Shown here in pieces: positions 18,361 through 27,251 of a stretch of 64,000 nucleotides of DNA (positions are counted from its first letter, which is position 1; every line of letters begins with the position of its first letter). The notes beneath the pieces were generated by a model. That model saw only the letters and a list, made by a program, of their open reading frames with translations, ran no database searches and was not told the DNA's origin. Source of the stretch: Rhodopseudomonas palustris. GTDB taxonomy: Bacteria; Pseudomonadota; Alphaproteobacteria; Rhizobiales; Xanthobacteraceae. A program made the position numbers and the translations under genes. Location of the stretch: contig NZ_CP019966.1 of the NCBI RefSeq assembly GCF_003031265.1, positions 3,844,001 through 3,908,000 on the forward strand, given 5' to 3'.

Positions 18361-18644
18361 TGGTGCACTACGTCGCCTTGATCCATCAGGACGCCGACGG
18401 CAGCTACAGCGTGTCGTTTCCCGACATTCCAGGCGTCGTCACCGCCGGCGAGACGATCGAGGAAGCCGAAGAAGAAGCCGCCGAGCTGCTCGCCTTTGCG
18501 GCCGAAGATCCGGACGGCACCATCGTATTCAATCCGCCGCGGTCGATCGATGAACTGAACAAAGACCCCGCCTTCGTCGCAGCCAGCAAGAGCGCGATCG
18601 TGGCGATGATCGAGTTTGACGCCGACGCAGACGCGGCGGAGTAA
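18360..18644 (+). CDS. HicB-like antitoxin-family protein (no HicA partner seen)
   Basis: About 94 residues. The N-terminus (MVHYVALIHQDADGSYSVSF) and PDIPGVVTAGETIEEAEEEA are the HicB fold, which in toxin-antitoxin pairs blocks the HicA mRNA interferase. The C-terminal part is short and shows no obvious DNA-binding domain. The start overlaps the uvrD stop (TGATG), so it is probably translated from the helicase transcript. No HicA-like small ORF lies on either side: the next item downstream is a palindromic repeat. It may be a solitary HicB with another role. GTG at 18357 is an alternative start. Confidence 0.8.
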   Translation: MVHYVALIHQDADGSYSVSFPDIPGVVTAGETIEEAEEEAAELLAFAAEDPDGTIVFNPPRSIDELNKDPAFVAASKSAIVAMIEFDADADAAE

Positions 18645-18659
18645 AACCCCGCCTCTCTC

Positions 18660-18747
18660 CGTCATTGCGAGCGAAGCGAAGCAATCCAAAAACCCAGTGC
18701 ACAGGGTCTCTGGATTGCTTCGTCGGCTTCGCCACCTCGCAATGACG
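18660..18747. repeat. Palindromic intergenic repeat, family A
   Basis: Arms CGTCATTGCGAGCGAAGCGA and, at the right end, CGAAGCCGACGAAGCAATCC in reverse complement, enclosing a short variable centre. A second copy is at 63105-63185 with near-identical arms, which shows it is a dispersed element. It lies between the HicB-like gene and the ABC transporter and could fold as a stable hairpin in RNA. Confidence 0.9.
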
Positions 18748-18943
18748 CGGTGAGGTTTCGGTGCCAGGAAGCCACGACGCGATGAGGTGGCGAGGGTCGG
18801 TGCCACCAAGCCGCGACGCGAAATTTTCCCCTCCCCGGCCTGTTCGTCCTGTCGGTTGCGCCAATCCTCAGCCGTCCTTATGTAAGCCGCCCGCACGTTA
18901 CGGCTGCGGTCCGCCTGTCCCCGCCGAAGTTTCGCGAGCCCGC

Positions 18944-19864
18944 ATGGCCCCGATCATTTCCGTCAAGAATCTGAGCAAGACCTACGGCACCGGGCGCAAG
19001 GCGCTGAACGGGGTCAGCCTCGACATTATGGGCGGCGAGATTTTCGCCCTGCTCGGGCCGAACGGCGCCGGCAAGACCACGCTGATCGGGACGATCTGCG
19101 GGCTGGTCAATCCGACCGGCGGCAGCGTGACGGTCGACGGCCACGACATCATCACCGACTATCGGGCGGCGCGCGAGCTGATCGGGCTGGTGCCGCAGGA
19201 GCTGCACACCGACGCGTTCGAGTCGGTGTGGGACACGGTGAGTTTTTCCCGCGGGCTGTTCGGCAAGCCGAAGAACCCGGCGCATATCGAGAAAGTGCTG
19301 CGCGATCTGTCACTGTGGGACCGCAAGGACAGCAAGATCATCACCCTGTCGGGCGGCATGAAGCGCCGAGTGATGATCGCGAAAGCGCTCAGCCACGAGC
19401 CGCAGATCCTGTTTCTCGACGAGCCGACCGCGGGCGTCGACGTCGAACTGCGCAAGGGAATGTGGGAGGTGGTGCGCGCGCTGAAGGCGACCGGCGTCAC
19501 CATCATCCTGACCACGCACTACATCGAGGAAGCCGAGGAGATGGCCGACCGCGTCGGCGTCATCAACCATGGCGAGCTGATCCTGGTCGACGAGAAATCG
19601 GCGCTGATGCAGAAGCTCGGCAAGAAGCAGCTCAAGCTGCATCTCGACGCCCCGATCGACACGGTGCCGCCGCAGCTCGCCGCCTATGGCCTGACGCTGT
19701 CGGACGACCGCAACAAGCTGATCTACACCTACGACACCCGCGCCGAACACACCGGCATCACCGCGCTGCTCGAAGACCTGCGCGCCGCCGGCATCCGCTT
19801 CCACGATCTCGACACCAGCCAAAGCTCGCTGGAAGAGATCTTCGTCAGCCTGGTGAGGACGTGA
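18944..19864 (+). CDS. ABC transporter ATP-binding protein (ABC-2 export type)
   Basis: Nucleotide-binding subunit of a two-gene exporter. 306 residues from the ATG at 18944. Walker [15 protein letters not shown] (about 36-49), Q-loop LVPQELH, signature [15 protein letters not shown], Walker [13 protein letters not shown] and switch His in [11 protein letters not shown] are all intact. The C-terminal 90 residues are the accessory domain found in YadG/NatA/drug-exporter ATPases. The permease starts 3 bases after the stop. Substrate unknown; relatives export drugs, polysaccharides or haem precursors. Confidence 0.95.
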   Translation: MAPIISVKNLSKTYGTGRKALNGVSLDIMGGEIFALLGPNGAGKTTLIGTICGLVNPTGGSVTVDGHDIITDYRAARELIGLVPQELHTDAFESVWDTVSFSRGLFGKPKNPAHIEKVLRDLSLWDRKDSKIITLSGGMKRRVMIAKALSHEPQILFLDEPTAGVDVELRKGMWEVVRALKATGVTIILTTHYIEEAEEMADRVGVINHGELILVDEKSALMQKLGKKQLKLHLDAPIDTVPPQLAAYGLTLSDDRNKLIYTYDTRAEHTGITALLEDLRAAGIRFHDLDTSQSSLEEIFVSLVRT

Positions 19865-19866
19865 GC

Positions 19867-20628
19867 ATGAACCTGCGGGCGATCCGCGCGATCTATCTGT
19901 TCGAAATGGCGCGGACTTGGCGGACGCTGATGCAGAGCATCGTGTCGCCGGTGCTGTCGACGTCGCTGTATTTCATCGTGTTCGGCGCCGCGATCGGCTC
20001 GCGGATCGACCAGGTCGAAGGCGTCAATTACGGCAGCTTCATCGTGCCCGGCCTGATCATGCTCAGCGTGCTGACGCAGAGCGTCGCCAACGCCTCGTTC
20101 GGCATCTACTTCCCGAAATTCACCGGCACCATTTACGAGATCTTATCGGCCCCCGTGTCGTTTCTGGAAATCGCGGTCGGCTATGTCGGCGCCGCGGCCA
20201 GCAAGTCGATTATCCTCGGCCTGATCATCCTGGCCACCGCCGGCCTGTTCGTGCCGCTGCACATCGCGCATCCGGTGTGGATGTTCGCGTTTTTGGTGCT
20301 GACCTCGGTGGCGTTCAGCCTGCTCGGCTTCATCATCGGCATCTGGGCCGACGGCTTCGAAAAGCTGCAGGTCGTGCCGCTCTTGATCATCACGCCGCTC
20401 ACCTTCCTGGGCGGCAGTTTCTATTCGATCTCGATGCTGCCGCCGGTCTGGCAGACCATCGCGCTGTTCAACCCGGTGGTTTATCTGGTCTCCGGCTTCC
20501 GTTGGAGCTTCTACGAGATCGCCGACGTCAATGTCGCCGTCAGCCTTGCCGCCACCTTCGGCTTCCTGCTCGCCTGTCTCGCGGTGGTGTGGTGGATCTT
20601 CAAGACCGGCTATCGCCTGAAGGCCTGA
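19867..20628 (+). CDS. ABC-2 type permease
   Basis: Membrane subunit partner of the preceding ATPase. 253 residues with six hydrophobic segments. The N-terminus [20 protein letters not shown] and the segment [20 protein letters not shown] are typical of YadH-like permeases, and the conserved loop [19 protein letters not shown] precedes [20 protein letters not shown] at 19861 would add two residues. The two genes make a complete exporter. Confidence 0.94.
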   Translation: MNLRAIRAIYLFEMARTWRTLMQSIVSPVLSTSLYFIVFGAAIGSRIDQVEGVNYGSFIVPGLIMLSVLTQSVANASFGIYFPKFTGTIYEILSAPVSFLEIAVGYVGAAASKSIILGLIILATAGLFVPLHIAHPVWMFAFLVLTSVAFSLLGFIIGIWADGFEKLQVVPLLIITPLTFLGGSFYSISMLPPVWQTIALFNPVVYLVSGFRWSFYEIADVNVAVSLAATFGFLLACLAVVWWIFKTGYRLKA

Positions 20629-20660
20629 GCGCAGCAGCTTCGTCACCAGACACGTCGCAA

Positions 20661-20690
20661 ACAAAAAGGCGCGACCTGATGGCCGCGCCT
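20661..20690 (-). terminator. Rho-independent terminator for the glycine-zipper gene
   Basis: Seven-base stem AGGCGCG/CGCGCCT around a 10-base loop. In the minus direction it is followed by TTTTTGTTT, so it best serves the gene ending at 20714. It may also stop reads from the ABC permease, as the two genes converge here. Confidence 0.75.
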
Positions 20691-20713
20691 AGATTGTTTA
20701 TAAGCCGCTCGTC

Positions 20714-21061
20714 TTAGCGGCGATAGCAGCGGAAGTTGCCGCTCCGGGTGTAATAGCCCTTGCAGCGATGGCCGCGGTGATAGCGGTAGCGCGGGCCGTG
20801 GTTCGGCAGGCCGAGCACGCCGTTCACCGCACCCACCGCGCCGCCGACGCCAGCACCAATCGCGCCGCCCACAGCGCCGCCGATCGGTCCGGCTGCGCGA
20901 TTGCCTTCACGGGCGCCCTGCTCCGCGCCGCGCACGATGCCCTGCGAATGACCCGCGGTCGGAATCGCCAGCACCGCGAGCGCCAGGGCGGCTGCTGCGA
21001 ACAGTGCTTTCAACGGGGTGTGCTCGGCGCGAACGGCGAACGCCTTGGCAGTGGTCTTCAT
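20714..21061 (-). CDS. Exported glycine-zipper small protein
   Basis: 115 residues from the ATG at 21061. A signal peptide is clear: LKALFAAAALALAVLAIPTA followed by GHSQG. The mature part holds a glycine-zipper GPIGGAVGGAIGAGVGGAVG, which packs helices in membranes, and a basic, Tyr/Arg/Cys-rich tail (HRGHRCKGYYTRSGNFRCYR). Two Cys residues in the tail could form a disulfide in the periplasm. Function unknown; similar proteins are cell-envelope stress components. Single gene with its own terminator. Confidence 0.75.
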   Translation of the reverse strand: MKTTAKAFAVRAEHTPLKALFAAAALALAVLAIPTAGHSQGIVRGAEQGAREGNRAAGPIGGAVGGAIGAGVGGAVGAVNGVLGLPNHGPRYRYHRGHRCKGYYTRSGNFRCYRR

Positions 21062-21121
21062 CGATGTCCCTCCGGATTGAAACGCCCGACAGAACGCCGG
21101 GCGCGGACTCTGCAGCACATT

Positions 21122-21146
21122 AACACGCCCGCGCGCCTCGGGTTCC
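21122..21146 (-). promoter_or_regulatory. EcfG-like promoter candidate
   Basis: On the minus strand GGAAC (21146-21142) is followed after 16 bases by TGTT (21125-21122), one mismatch from the GGAAC-N16/17-CGTT pattern of the alphaproteobacterial general stress sigma factor EcfG. It sits about 60 bases upstream of the glycine-zipper gene. Confidence 0.3.
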
Positions 21147-21330
21147 CGTTTCGCCGAGATTCCGCCGTGGTGGTGTCTTGATGCTGCCGCTGGAGTCGCC
21201 GAAGCCATCTTAACGATGCCGAAGGTTTTGCCGCTGCGGCACAGCGGCGACTGGAAACTGTCGCAGCCGCTATGCATATTACCGTCGGGCGGGCAAGGAA
21301 GTGAAAAGGATCGGGCCAGGAGGCCGCACA

Positions 21331-22101
21331 ATGCGTTCGTATCTCGTATCTCTGACCGGCCTGATCCTGCTGGCGGTCTCGAGCACCGCTCAGGCGAAAG
21401 TCGCCATTACCGTCGACAAGGACAATCAGCAGCTCACCGTCGCGGTCGACGGCGTCGAGCGATACCGCTGGCCGGTGTCGACCGGCAATCCGTCGCACGA
21501 AACGCCGAACGGCAAATTCCAGACCTTCCGGATGGAATCCGACCATTATTCGAAGGAGTTCGACGATGCGCCGATGCCGCATTCGATCTTCTTCACCAAG
21601 CAGGGCCACGCCATCCACGGCACCGACGCGGCCGGCAAGCTCGGCGTGCCGGTGTCACACGGCTGCGTGCGGCTGTCCCGCGACAACGCCGCGACGTTGT
21701 ACGCCCTGGTCGAGAAGGAAGGCGTGCTCAACACCACGGTGACGCTGACCGGCTCGTCGCAGGTCGCGCTGGCGCGGCTGAAGAGCAAGGGCGGCAATGC
21801 CATCGCCCGCGCCGAACCGCTGCCGTCTCCGACCTATGATGCCAACGGCCAGCCGATCGATCTGGTGCCGAGCCGGCCGCGCGCGGTGCGCCCGCAGGTC
21901 ACCGATGACGGCTACATCTATCCGGCCGACGGCAGCTACGCTGACCGCCGCTACCCGGCCCCTCCCGGCTATCGCCGCGTCGCGCCGCCGCAATACGGCT
22001 ACGTCGAGAACGACTCCTACGCCCAGGATTACGCGCCGCGACGTTATTATCAGCCGCGCGGCTATTATGACGGCGGCTATGGCGGCTACTCGGCGTACTG
22101 A
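21331..22101 (+). CDS. L,D-transpeptidase (YkuD/ErfK family)
   Basis: Periplasmic enzyme that crosslinks peptidoglycan or attaches proteins to it through a catalytic Cys. 256 residues from the ATG at 21331, with AGGAGG about ten bases upstream. A signal peptide ends at SSTAQA (residue 22). The YkuD signature is HGTDAAGKLGVPVSHGCVRL with the His and active Cys in SHGC. The C-terminal 75 residues are rich in Tyr, Pro, Arg and Gly (for example DYAPRRYYQPRGYYDGGYGG), possibly a wall-contact or disordered tail. Single gene with a strong terminator. Confidence 0.93.
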   Translation: MRSYLVSLTGLILLAVSSTAQAKVAITVDKDNQQLTVAVDGVERYRWPVSTGNPSHETPNGKFQTFRMESDHYSKEFDDAPMPHSIFFTKQGHAIHGTDAAGKLGVPVSHGCVRLSRDNAATLYALVEKEGVLNTTVTLTGSSQVALARLKSKGGNAIARAEPLPSPTYDANGQPIDLVPSRPRAVRPQVTDDGYIYPADGSYADRRYPAPPGYRRVAPPQYGYVENDSYAQDYAPRRYYQPRGYYDGGYGGYSAY

Positions 22102-22128
22102 GCCGAGCCACGACTGATCCGATCGAAA

Positions 22129-22161
22129 CGCGCGGCCTCCCCGGGCCGCGCGTTTTGTTTT
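22129..22161 (+). terminator. Rho-independent terminator after L,D-transpeptidase
   Basis: Perfect nine-base stem CGCGCGGCC/GGCCGCGCG with a six-base loop, followed by TTTTGTTTTG. Confidence 0.9.
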
Positions 22162-22226
22162 GCCTAGAGAATTTCTGATTTCGACGGGATCAGGACCGCA
22201 CTTCCTCGCGGTCGCAGCTTGCAGAA

Positions 22227-22332
22227 CCTCATGGTGAGGAGGCGCGAAGCGCCGTCTCGAACCATGTGCCGCAAGCCCTGCGGCTCCTCATCCTTCGAGA
22301 CGCCCGGCTTTGCCGGGCTCCTCAGGATGAGG
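22227..22332. repeat. Palindromic intergenic repeat, family D
   Basis: Left arm CCTCATGGTGAGGAGGCGCG, right arm GGCTCCTCAGGATGAGG (reverse-complement related), with inner GTCTCGAA and TTCGAGAC. Another copy is at 53771-53868. It lies downstream of the L,D-transpeptidase terminator. Confidence 0.88.
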
Positions 22333-22385
22333 GCTTTAGTGCGCTTGGAAAGGCCAAGTTCGCTTCAATCAATCGAAGAAGCGCT

Positions 22386-24665
22386 CTAATCCTCGCCGTC
22401 GCGCAGCCGGCGCCACACCGCGCCGAGCACGTTGGAGTAGTCGTCGGTCCACACCCGGTCGCCGTCGCGCGGCGCGGTCAGGGTCCAATCGTCATTGGCG
22501 GCGAGCCAGCCGATGTCCGCCGCCTCGCGGGCCGAGATCACCACCGAGGTGGCGAAGATGTATTCGGCGTCGCGCCCGGCATCCTGCGACGCAACCCAGC
22601 TCTTCAGCCCGTTGGCATCGGCGATGCCGACGGCCACGCTCGCCAGTTCGAGATGGCGGTTGGAGACGTGCATCAGCACGGCGCCCTGTGGCGCCAGCTT
22701 CGCCTTGTAGATCGCCATCGCCTCGCGAGTGGCGAGATGGATCGGGATCGCGTCCGACGAATAGGCATCGACGATGATCAGGTCGTAGGCGCCGTCCGGC
22801 TCGTGCGCGAAGGTCAACCGCGCGTCGCCGACCACGGGCTGCAGATCCGGCGCGCATTTGCTGACGAAGCTGAAATATTTCGGATCGCGCGCGGTATCGA
22901 TCATCGACTGATCGATCTCGAAGAACCGCCAATGCTCGTCCGGCGCCGCCGCGCAGGTCAGCGTGCCAGAGCCGAGCCCGATTACGGCAACGCGGATCGG
23001 GCCGCCCTTACGCTCGCGCATCGCGGTGATCGCCTGCCCGATGCCGCCGTCCTTGTGGTAGTACGAGATCGGCTCGGGCCGGCCGGTGACCGGCGTGCCA
23101 TCGTCGTTGAGCACGCGTTCGGCGCCGTGGATCGTGGTGCCGTGCAGCAGCACATGGAAGCGGCCATCCGCCGTCACCTGGATCTTGTGCACGCCGAAGA
23201 AGCTGCGCACCGTTTCGATCCGCCCCTCGTCGGCCGGATACAGCCGGATCAAGACCAGCGCCAGCACGACGGTGGCGAGCAGCTTGGCCGGGGCTGCGCG
23301 CAGCACCACCGCGAGGACCACCCCGAGCCCGACGACATCGCCGATCACCAGCACCCGGTTGGTGGCGAACCATTCGTGCAGCTTGCCGGTGGTGAACGCC
23401 GAGGTGATCAGCACCACCGCCGGCGCGGCGATCAGCAGCCAGATCGCCACCGACCATTGCGGTCGCCATTCCGGCGTCTGCGGCCGGCACAGCACCGCCA
23501 AAGCCAGCAAGATCGGGTATTCGGCGATCCAGGAGAAGGTGTACGGCGCCAGCAGCCCGGCAAACAGGCCGCCGACCATGCCGCCGAACGACAGCGCCAC
23601 GTAGAAGCCGGTGAGATATCGCGCCGGCGGCCGGGTCCGCGCCAGCTCGCCATGGCAGGCCATCGCGATGATGAAGAAGCACACCAGGTGTCCGCCGAGC
23701 GTCAGCAGCAGATTGTGCTCGGACGCCGAATAGGCCAGCAGCACCACGATCACCGCGATCGCGATCGGCTGCAGCGCCAGCATCCATTTGTGCGGAAGCA
23801 GCGGTCGCGACTGGAACACCAGCACCCAGGTGAGCAGGTACAGTGACAGCGGTAGCACCCACAGCAGCGGTGCGGCGGCGACGTCGGTCGAGATGTGCGC
23901 CGTAACGGCGATCAGCAGCCCGGACGGCACCGCGGCGAGGAACACCCAGCGCCCCACCGTCAACCACGACGGCGCCGGGACGTCCTGATCGTCGGCAATC
24001 ACGTCGGCCGCAGCAGCGGCCGGTGCGCGCAGCAGCAGCAAGCCACAGGCGGCGATCAGCAGGATCAGCACACCATAGCCGGCGGTCCACATCAGATTCT
24101 GCAGCCGCAGTGTCAGCAGCGGCTCGAGCAGCACCGGATAGGACAATAGCGCCAGGAAGCTGCCGATGTTGGAGGCCGCATAGAGGAAGTACGGATCGCG
24201 GCCGTCGGGATGGCCGGTGCGGACGAACCACGCCTGCAGCAGCGGATTGTTGGCGGCGAGCGCGAAGAACGGCAGGCCGATCGACACCGCGAACAAGCCG
24301 AGCAGCCACAGCTCATAGCCGCTCGCCGGCGGCGTGCCCCATCCGCCGGCGATCGCCAGCGGCAGTGTCAGCAGCGCGCCGACCAGCACGAGCAGGTGCA
24401 CCACGACCGGCACGCGGCGATCGGCAAACCGGCTCAGCCCGTGCGCATAGGCGTAGCCGGCCAGCAGCAGCGACTGGAAGAACACCATCGCCACCGACCA
24501 TACCGCCGGCGAGCCGCCGAGCCGCGGCAGCACCATTTTGGTGAACAGCGGCTGCACCGAAAACAGCAGCAGCGCGCTGACGAAGATCGCGGTGGTAAAA
24601 ACGATCAGGATCTGCCGGTTGCGCGCCGGGCTGTTCGGGCTCGCGGCGAGGGTCGGTTCGGTCAT
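22386..24665 (-). CDS. Membrane-fused spermidine synthase-like protein
   Basis: About 759 residues. The first 480 or so contain 10-14 hydrophobic segments (from ILIVFTTAIFVSALLLFSVQ onward); the rest is a soluble spermidine-synthase-like domain. The SAM-type motif VAVIGLGSGTLTCAA and the DAYSSDAIPIHLATREA region match that domain. The aminopropyltransferase active-site residues are not clearly complete, so a polyamine-synthesising role is not certain. The start is ambiguous: MTEPTLAASPN at 24665 is my choice, with MADDVQ at 24716 an alternative. Divergent from the oxidoreductase at 24827. Confidence 0.85.
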   Translation of the reverse strand: MTEPTLAASPNSPARNRQILIVFTTAIFVSALLLFSVQPLFTKMVLPRLGGSPAVWSVAMVFFQSLLLAGYAYAHGLSRFADRRVPVVVHLLVLVGALLTLPLAIAGGWGTPPASGYELWLLGLFAVSIGLPFFALAANNPLLQAWFVRTGHPDGRDPYFLYAASNIGSFLALLSYPVLLEPLLTLRLQNLMWTAGYGVLILLIAACGLLLLRAPAAAAADVIADDQDVPAPSWLTVGRWVFLAAVPSGLLIAVTAHISTDVAAAPLLWVLPLSLYLLTWVLVFQSRPLLPHKWMLALQPIAIAVIVVLLAYSASEHNLLLTLGGHLVCFFIIAMACHGELARTRPPARYLTGFYVALSFGGMVGGLFAGLLAPYTFSWIAEYPILLALAVLCRPQTPEWRPQWSVAIWLLIAAPAVVLITSAFTTGKLHEWFATNRVLVIGDVVGLGVVLAVVLRAAPAKLLATVVLALVLIRLYPADEGRIETVRSFFGVHKIQVTADGRFHVLLHGTTIHGAERVLNDDGTPVTGRPEPISYYHKDGGIGQAITAMRERKGGPIRVAVIGLGSGTLTCAAAPDEHWRFFEIDQSMIDTARDPKYFSFVSKCAPDLQPVVGDARLTFAHEPDGAYDLIIVDAYSSDAIPIHLATREAMAIYKAKLAPQGAVLMHVSNRHLELASVAVGIADANGLKSWVASQDAGRDAEYIFATSVVISAREAADIGWLAANDDWTLTAPRDGDRVWTDDYSNVLGAVWRRLRDGED

Positions 24666-24826
24666 GGCGTTTCCTGCTGCGGTCCGCCGCGGCGGACGCT
24701 GGACATCGTCGGCCATGGCGATGGATTCCGGCAGGCCCGTGACGCGCCGCATCCTAGCGTCGCTCTGTGAACAATGGCAAAACCAGCCGCGAACGCGTCT
24801 GTCACATCCGGTCCGGGAACCTTCCG

Positions 24827-26437
24827 ATGTCCGATCCCGACGTTCTGATCATCGGTGCCGGTCACAACGGCCTCACTTGCGCGGCGTATTTGGCGCGCGC
24901 GGGATTGAAGGTGAAGGTGGTGGAGCGCCGCAGCGTGGTCGGCGGCGCCGCGGTGACGCAGGAGTTTCATCCCGGCTTTCGTAACTCGGTTGCGGCCTAC
25001 ACGGTCAGCCTGCTCAATCCGAAAGTGATCGCCGACCTCAAGCTGCACGATCACGGGCTCAGAATCGTCGAGCGCAAGGCGCAGAACTTCTTGCCCGCGC
25101 CGGACGGCCAATATCTGCTCACCGGCAGCAACTTCACCGCCGCCTCGCTGGCGCGGCTCAGCCCGCATGATGCCGCAGCGTTCGGCGGGTTCGCGGCCGA
25201 GCTCGAAATCATCGCCGATGTGCTGCGGCACTTTGTGCTGCGCGCCCCGCCCAATCTGGTGGCGCAGTTCGGCTTGCCGGCGATCCGCGAGAGCCTCAAC
25301 GCGCTCGGAACCGCCAACCGGCTGCGGGCTCTCACCATGGAGCAGCAGCGGCTGCTGCTCGATCTGTTCACCTGCTCGGCCGGCGAGATGCTCGACGCCC
25401 GGTTCGAGCATGATCTGGTCAAGGCGCTGTTCGGCTTCGACGCCATCGTCGGCAACTACGCCAGTCCGTATGCGGCCGGCTCGGCCTATGTGATGCTGCA
25501 TCACGCGTTCGGCGAGGTGAACGGCAAGAAGGGCGTCTGGGGTCACGCGATCGGCGGCATGGGCGCGATCAGCCAGGCGATGGCCGCGGCTGCGCGGGCC
25601 GCTGGCGCGGAGATCGAGACCTCCGCCGGCGTGCGCGAGGTGCTGGTCGAGAAGGATCGCGTGGTGGGCGTCAGCCTGGACGACGGCCGCAGCGTGCGGG
25701 CGCGGTTTGTGGCGTCCAACGTCAATCCGAAGCTGCTGTACACCCGCCTGCTGCCGCAGGATGCCCTGCCCGACGACGTCCGCCGACGGATGCAGCACTG
25801 GAAGACCGGCTCAGGCACGTTCCGGATGAATGTCGCGCTGTCACAGCTGCCGTCGTTCACTGCGCTGCCCGGCGAAGGCGACCACCTCACCGCCGGCATC
25901 ATCATCGCGCCGAGCCTCGGCTACATGGACCGCGCCTATCAGGACGCCCGCACCCACGGCTGGAGCCGCGAGCCAGTGGTCGAGATGCTGATCCCGTCGA
26001 CGCTCGACGACAGCCTGGCGCCGAACGGGCAACACGTCGCCAGCCTGTTCTGCCAGCACGTGGCTCCCGAGCTGCCGGACGGCGCCTCCTGGGACGACCA
26101 TCGCGACGAGGTTGCCGACCTGATGATCGCGACTGTCGACCGCTACGCGCCGGGCTTTGCCGCCAGCGTGCTCGGCCGCCAGATCCTGTCGCCGCTCGAT
26201 CTCGAACGCGAGTTCGGCCTCGTCGGCGGCGACATCTTCCACGGCGCGCTCAGCCTGAACCAGTTGTTCTCGGCGCGCCCGCTGCTGGGCCACGCCGACT
26301 ATCGCGGTCCCCTAAAGGGCCTCTATCACTGCGGCAGCGGCGCCCACCCCGGCGGCGGCGTCACCGGCGCCCCCGGCCATAATGCGGCCGCCGCGATCCT
26401 CAACGACCACCGCAACTTGTTTGCAAGCCGTGGATAA
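24827..26437 (+). CDS. Phytoene dehydrogenase-like FAD oxidoreductase
   Basis: 536 residues from the ATG at 24827. N-terminal dinucleotide fold DVLIIGAGHNGLTCAAYLAR followed by VVERRSVVGGAAVTQ; C-terminal flavin motif GLYHCGSGAHPGGGVTGAPG. This is the group related to CrtI and mammalian PYROXD2. The window holds no carotenoid genes, so a role in carotenoid synthesis is not supported. Relatives are often annotated only as NAD(P)/FAD-dependent oxidoreductases. Its stop lies inside a tandem array of DnaA-box-like motifs. Confidence 0.88.
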   Translation: MSDPDVLIIGAGHNGLTCAAYLARAGLKVKVVERRSVVGGAAVTQEFHPGFRNSVAAYTVSLLNPKVIADLKLHDHGLRIVERKAQNFLPAPDGQYLLTGSNFTAASLARLSPHDAAAFGGFAAELEIIADVLRHFVLRAPPNLVAQFGLPAIRESLNALGTANRLRALTMEQQRLLLDLFTCSAGEMLDARFEHDLVKALFGFDAIVGNYASPYAAGSAYVMLHHAFGEVNGKKGVWGHAIGGMGAISQAMAAAARAAGAEIETSAGVREVLVEKDRVVGVSLDDGRSVRARFVASNVNPKLLYTRLLPQDALPDDVRRRMQHWKTGSGTFRMNVALSQLPSFTALPGEGDHLTAGIIIAPSLGYMDRAYQDARTHGWSREPVVEMLIPSTLDDSLAPNGQHVASLFCQHVAPELPDGASWDDHRDEVADLMIATVDRYAPGFAASVLGRQILSPLDLEREFGLVGGDIFHGALSLNQLFSARPLLGHADYRGPLKGLYHCGSGAHPGGGVTGAPGHNAAAAILNDHRNLFASRG

Positions 26438-26472
26438 GGTTGGGGATAAGCCTGTGGATAAACTGTGGAAAA
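26429..26472. promoter_or_regulatory. Tandem DnaA-box-like array
   Basis: Four 9-mers in a row: CGTGGATAA (26429), TGGGGATAA (26441), TGTGGATAA (26453, a perfect DnaA box on the opposite strand, TTATCCACA) and TGTGGAAAA (26464). Starts are 12, 12 and 11 bases apart, roughly one helical turn. It overlaps the end of the oxidoreductase gene. Further weaker matches occur at 27111 and 27144. Confidence 0.5.
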
Positions 26473-26505
26473 CTTGTAGATGAACAGTGCGGCTGCGGGC
26501 GTTTT

Positions 26506-26811
26506 TCAGCCGCGCAGGCAGCGCTTGGCTTCGGCGATCTGCGCCCAGCTGTAGCCGTTCTTCAGCGCCCAGGCGATCGACTTGGCCCGGCCGTGTTCGC
26601 TGACGTAGTAGCGCACCGTGACGCAATCGACGCCCGCCGGAATGGCGGTCTGCCCAGCCGGGAAAGCTACCGGCGTCACGCCGCCCTGCCCTTCGGCGAA
26701 AGCCGCGGGCGTTCCAACGGTTGCGAGCAAGGCTGAAACGACCACCATCGTAGACAGTTTTCGGCGCCGGGTGGCGGTCGCGCACAGAACTTCGTTGGCC
26801 TTGCTCATCAA
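26506..26811 (-). CDS. Small exported protein, unknown function
   Basis: 101 residues. Probable signal peptide: RRRKLSTMVVVSALLATVGTPAAFA, cleaved near residue 40. The mature part is about 60 residues with two Cys (DCVTVRYYVSEHGRAKSIAW and KRCLRG), able to form one disulfide. I do not recognise a named family. An alternative start is the second Met (MSKANE). It stands alone between the oxidoreductase and prmA. Confidence 0.65.
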   Translation of the reverse strand: MMSKANEVLCATATRRRKLSTMVVVSALLATVGTPAAFAEGQGGVTPVAFPAGQTAIPAGVDCVTVRYYVSEHGRAKSIAWALKNGYSWAQIAEAKRCLRG

Positions 26812-27251
26812 ACCTCATGTCGTTGTCGGGGATCGTCGCTGGCGGCGCCGTCATTGGAGCTGCGGCCAAGCGCGCGAACCCATTGGCCAAAGAACAAGGC
26901 GACAATAGGACTCTCACAACCAAAACTTGAAACGCAGCCGGCACGGAACTGGTTCCGCGCATCTATTTCGCACCCGCTATCCGTTGGGGCGGACCACTCC
27001 CTGGGAAGCGTGTGCGTAACAGAACCTCCGAGTCGTTTTCTGTCCACGCGCATAGGCTTCGCAGCCGTTCGTCACGCTGTGCACGAATCTGTCGACAGTT
27101 GCGCGAAGGCTGTGGAGAACCATGAATCTTGCGGATTCAACCCTGTGCATAAGTCATGGACAAGCTGTGCGTTTCCGGCGCAGAAGCGGTGGACGATCTG
27201 TTGAGAGATCACTTCAGCCGCGCCCTTTCGCTGCCAACCTTCGGACCTGCC
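26812..27251. other. Intergenic region upstream of prmA with scattered DnaA-like motifs
   Basis: 440 bases, lower in GC than its neighbours. It contains TGTGGAGAA (27111) and TGTGCATAA (27144), both near-matches to a DnaA box. A possible 37-residue ORF (26817-26930, MSLSGIVAGGAVIGAAAKRA) has no ribosome-binding site I can see. I could not place the prmA promoter with confidence. Confidence 0.45.

Noticed and set aside
24827..26437. Carotenoid synthesis gene crtI
   Set aside because: The fold is similar, but no other carotenoid genes are near and the sequence fits the broader phytoene-dehydrogenase-like group.
26817..26930. Possible 37-residue protein MSLSGIVAGGAVIGAAAKRA...
   Set aside because: No Shine-Dalgarno sequence is visible and it starts 6 bases from a divergent gene. 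A hydrophobic Gly/Ala pattern is not enough.
26429..27251. Chromosomal origin of replication
   Set aside because: Only a few DnaA-like boxes, no AT-rich unwinding region of normal size, and none of the genes that flank oriC in alphaproteobacteria.
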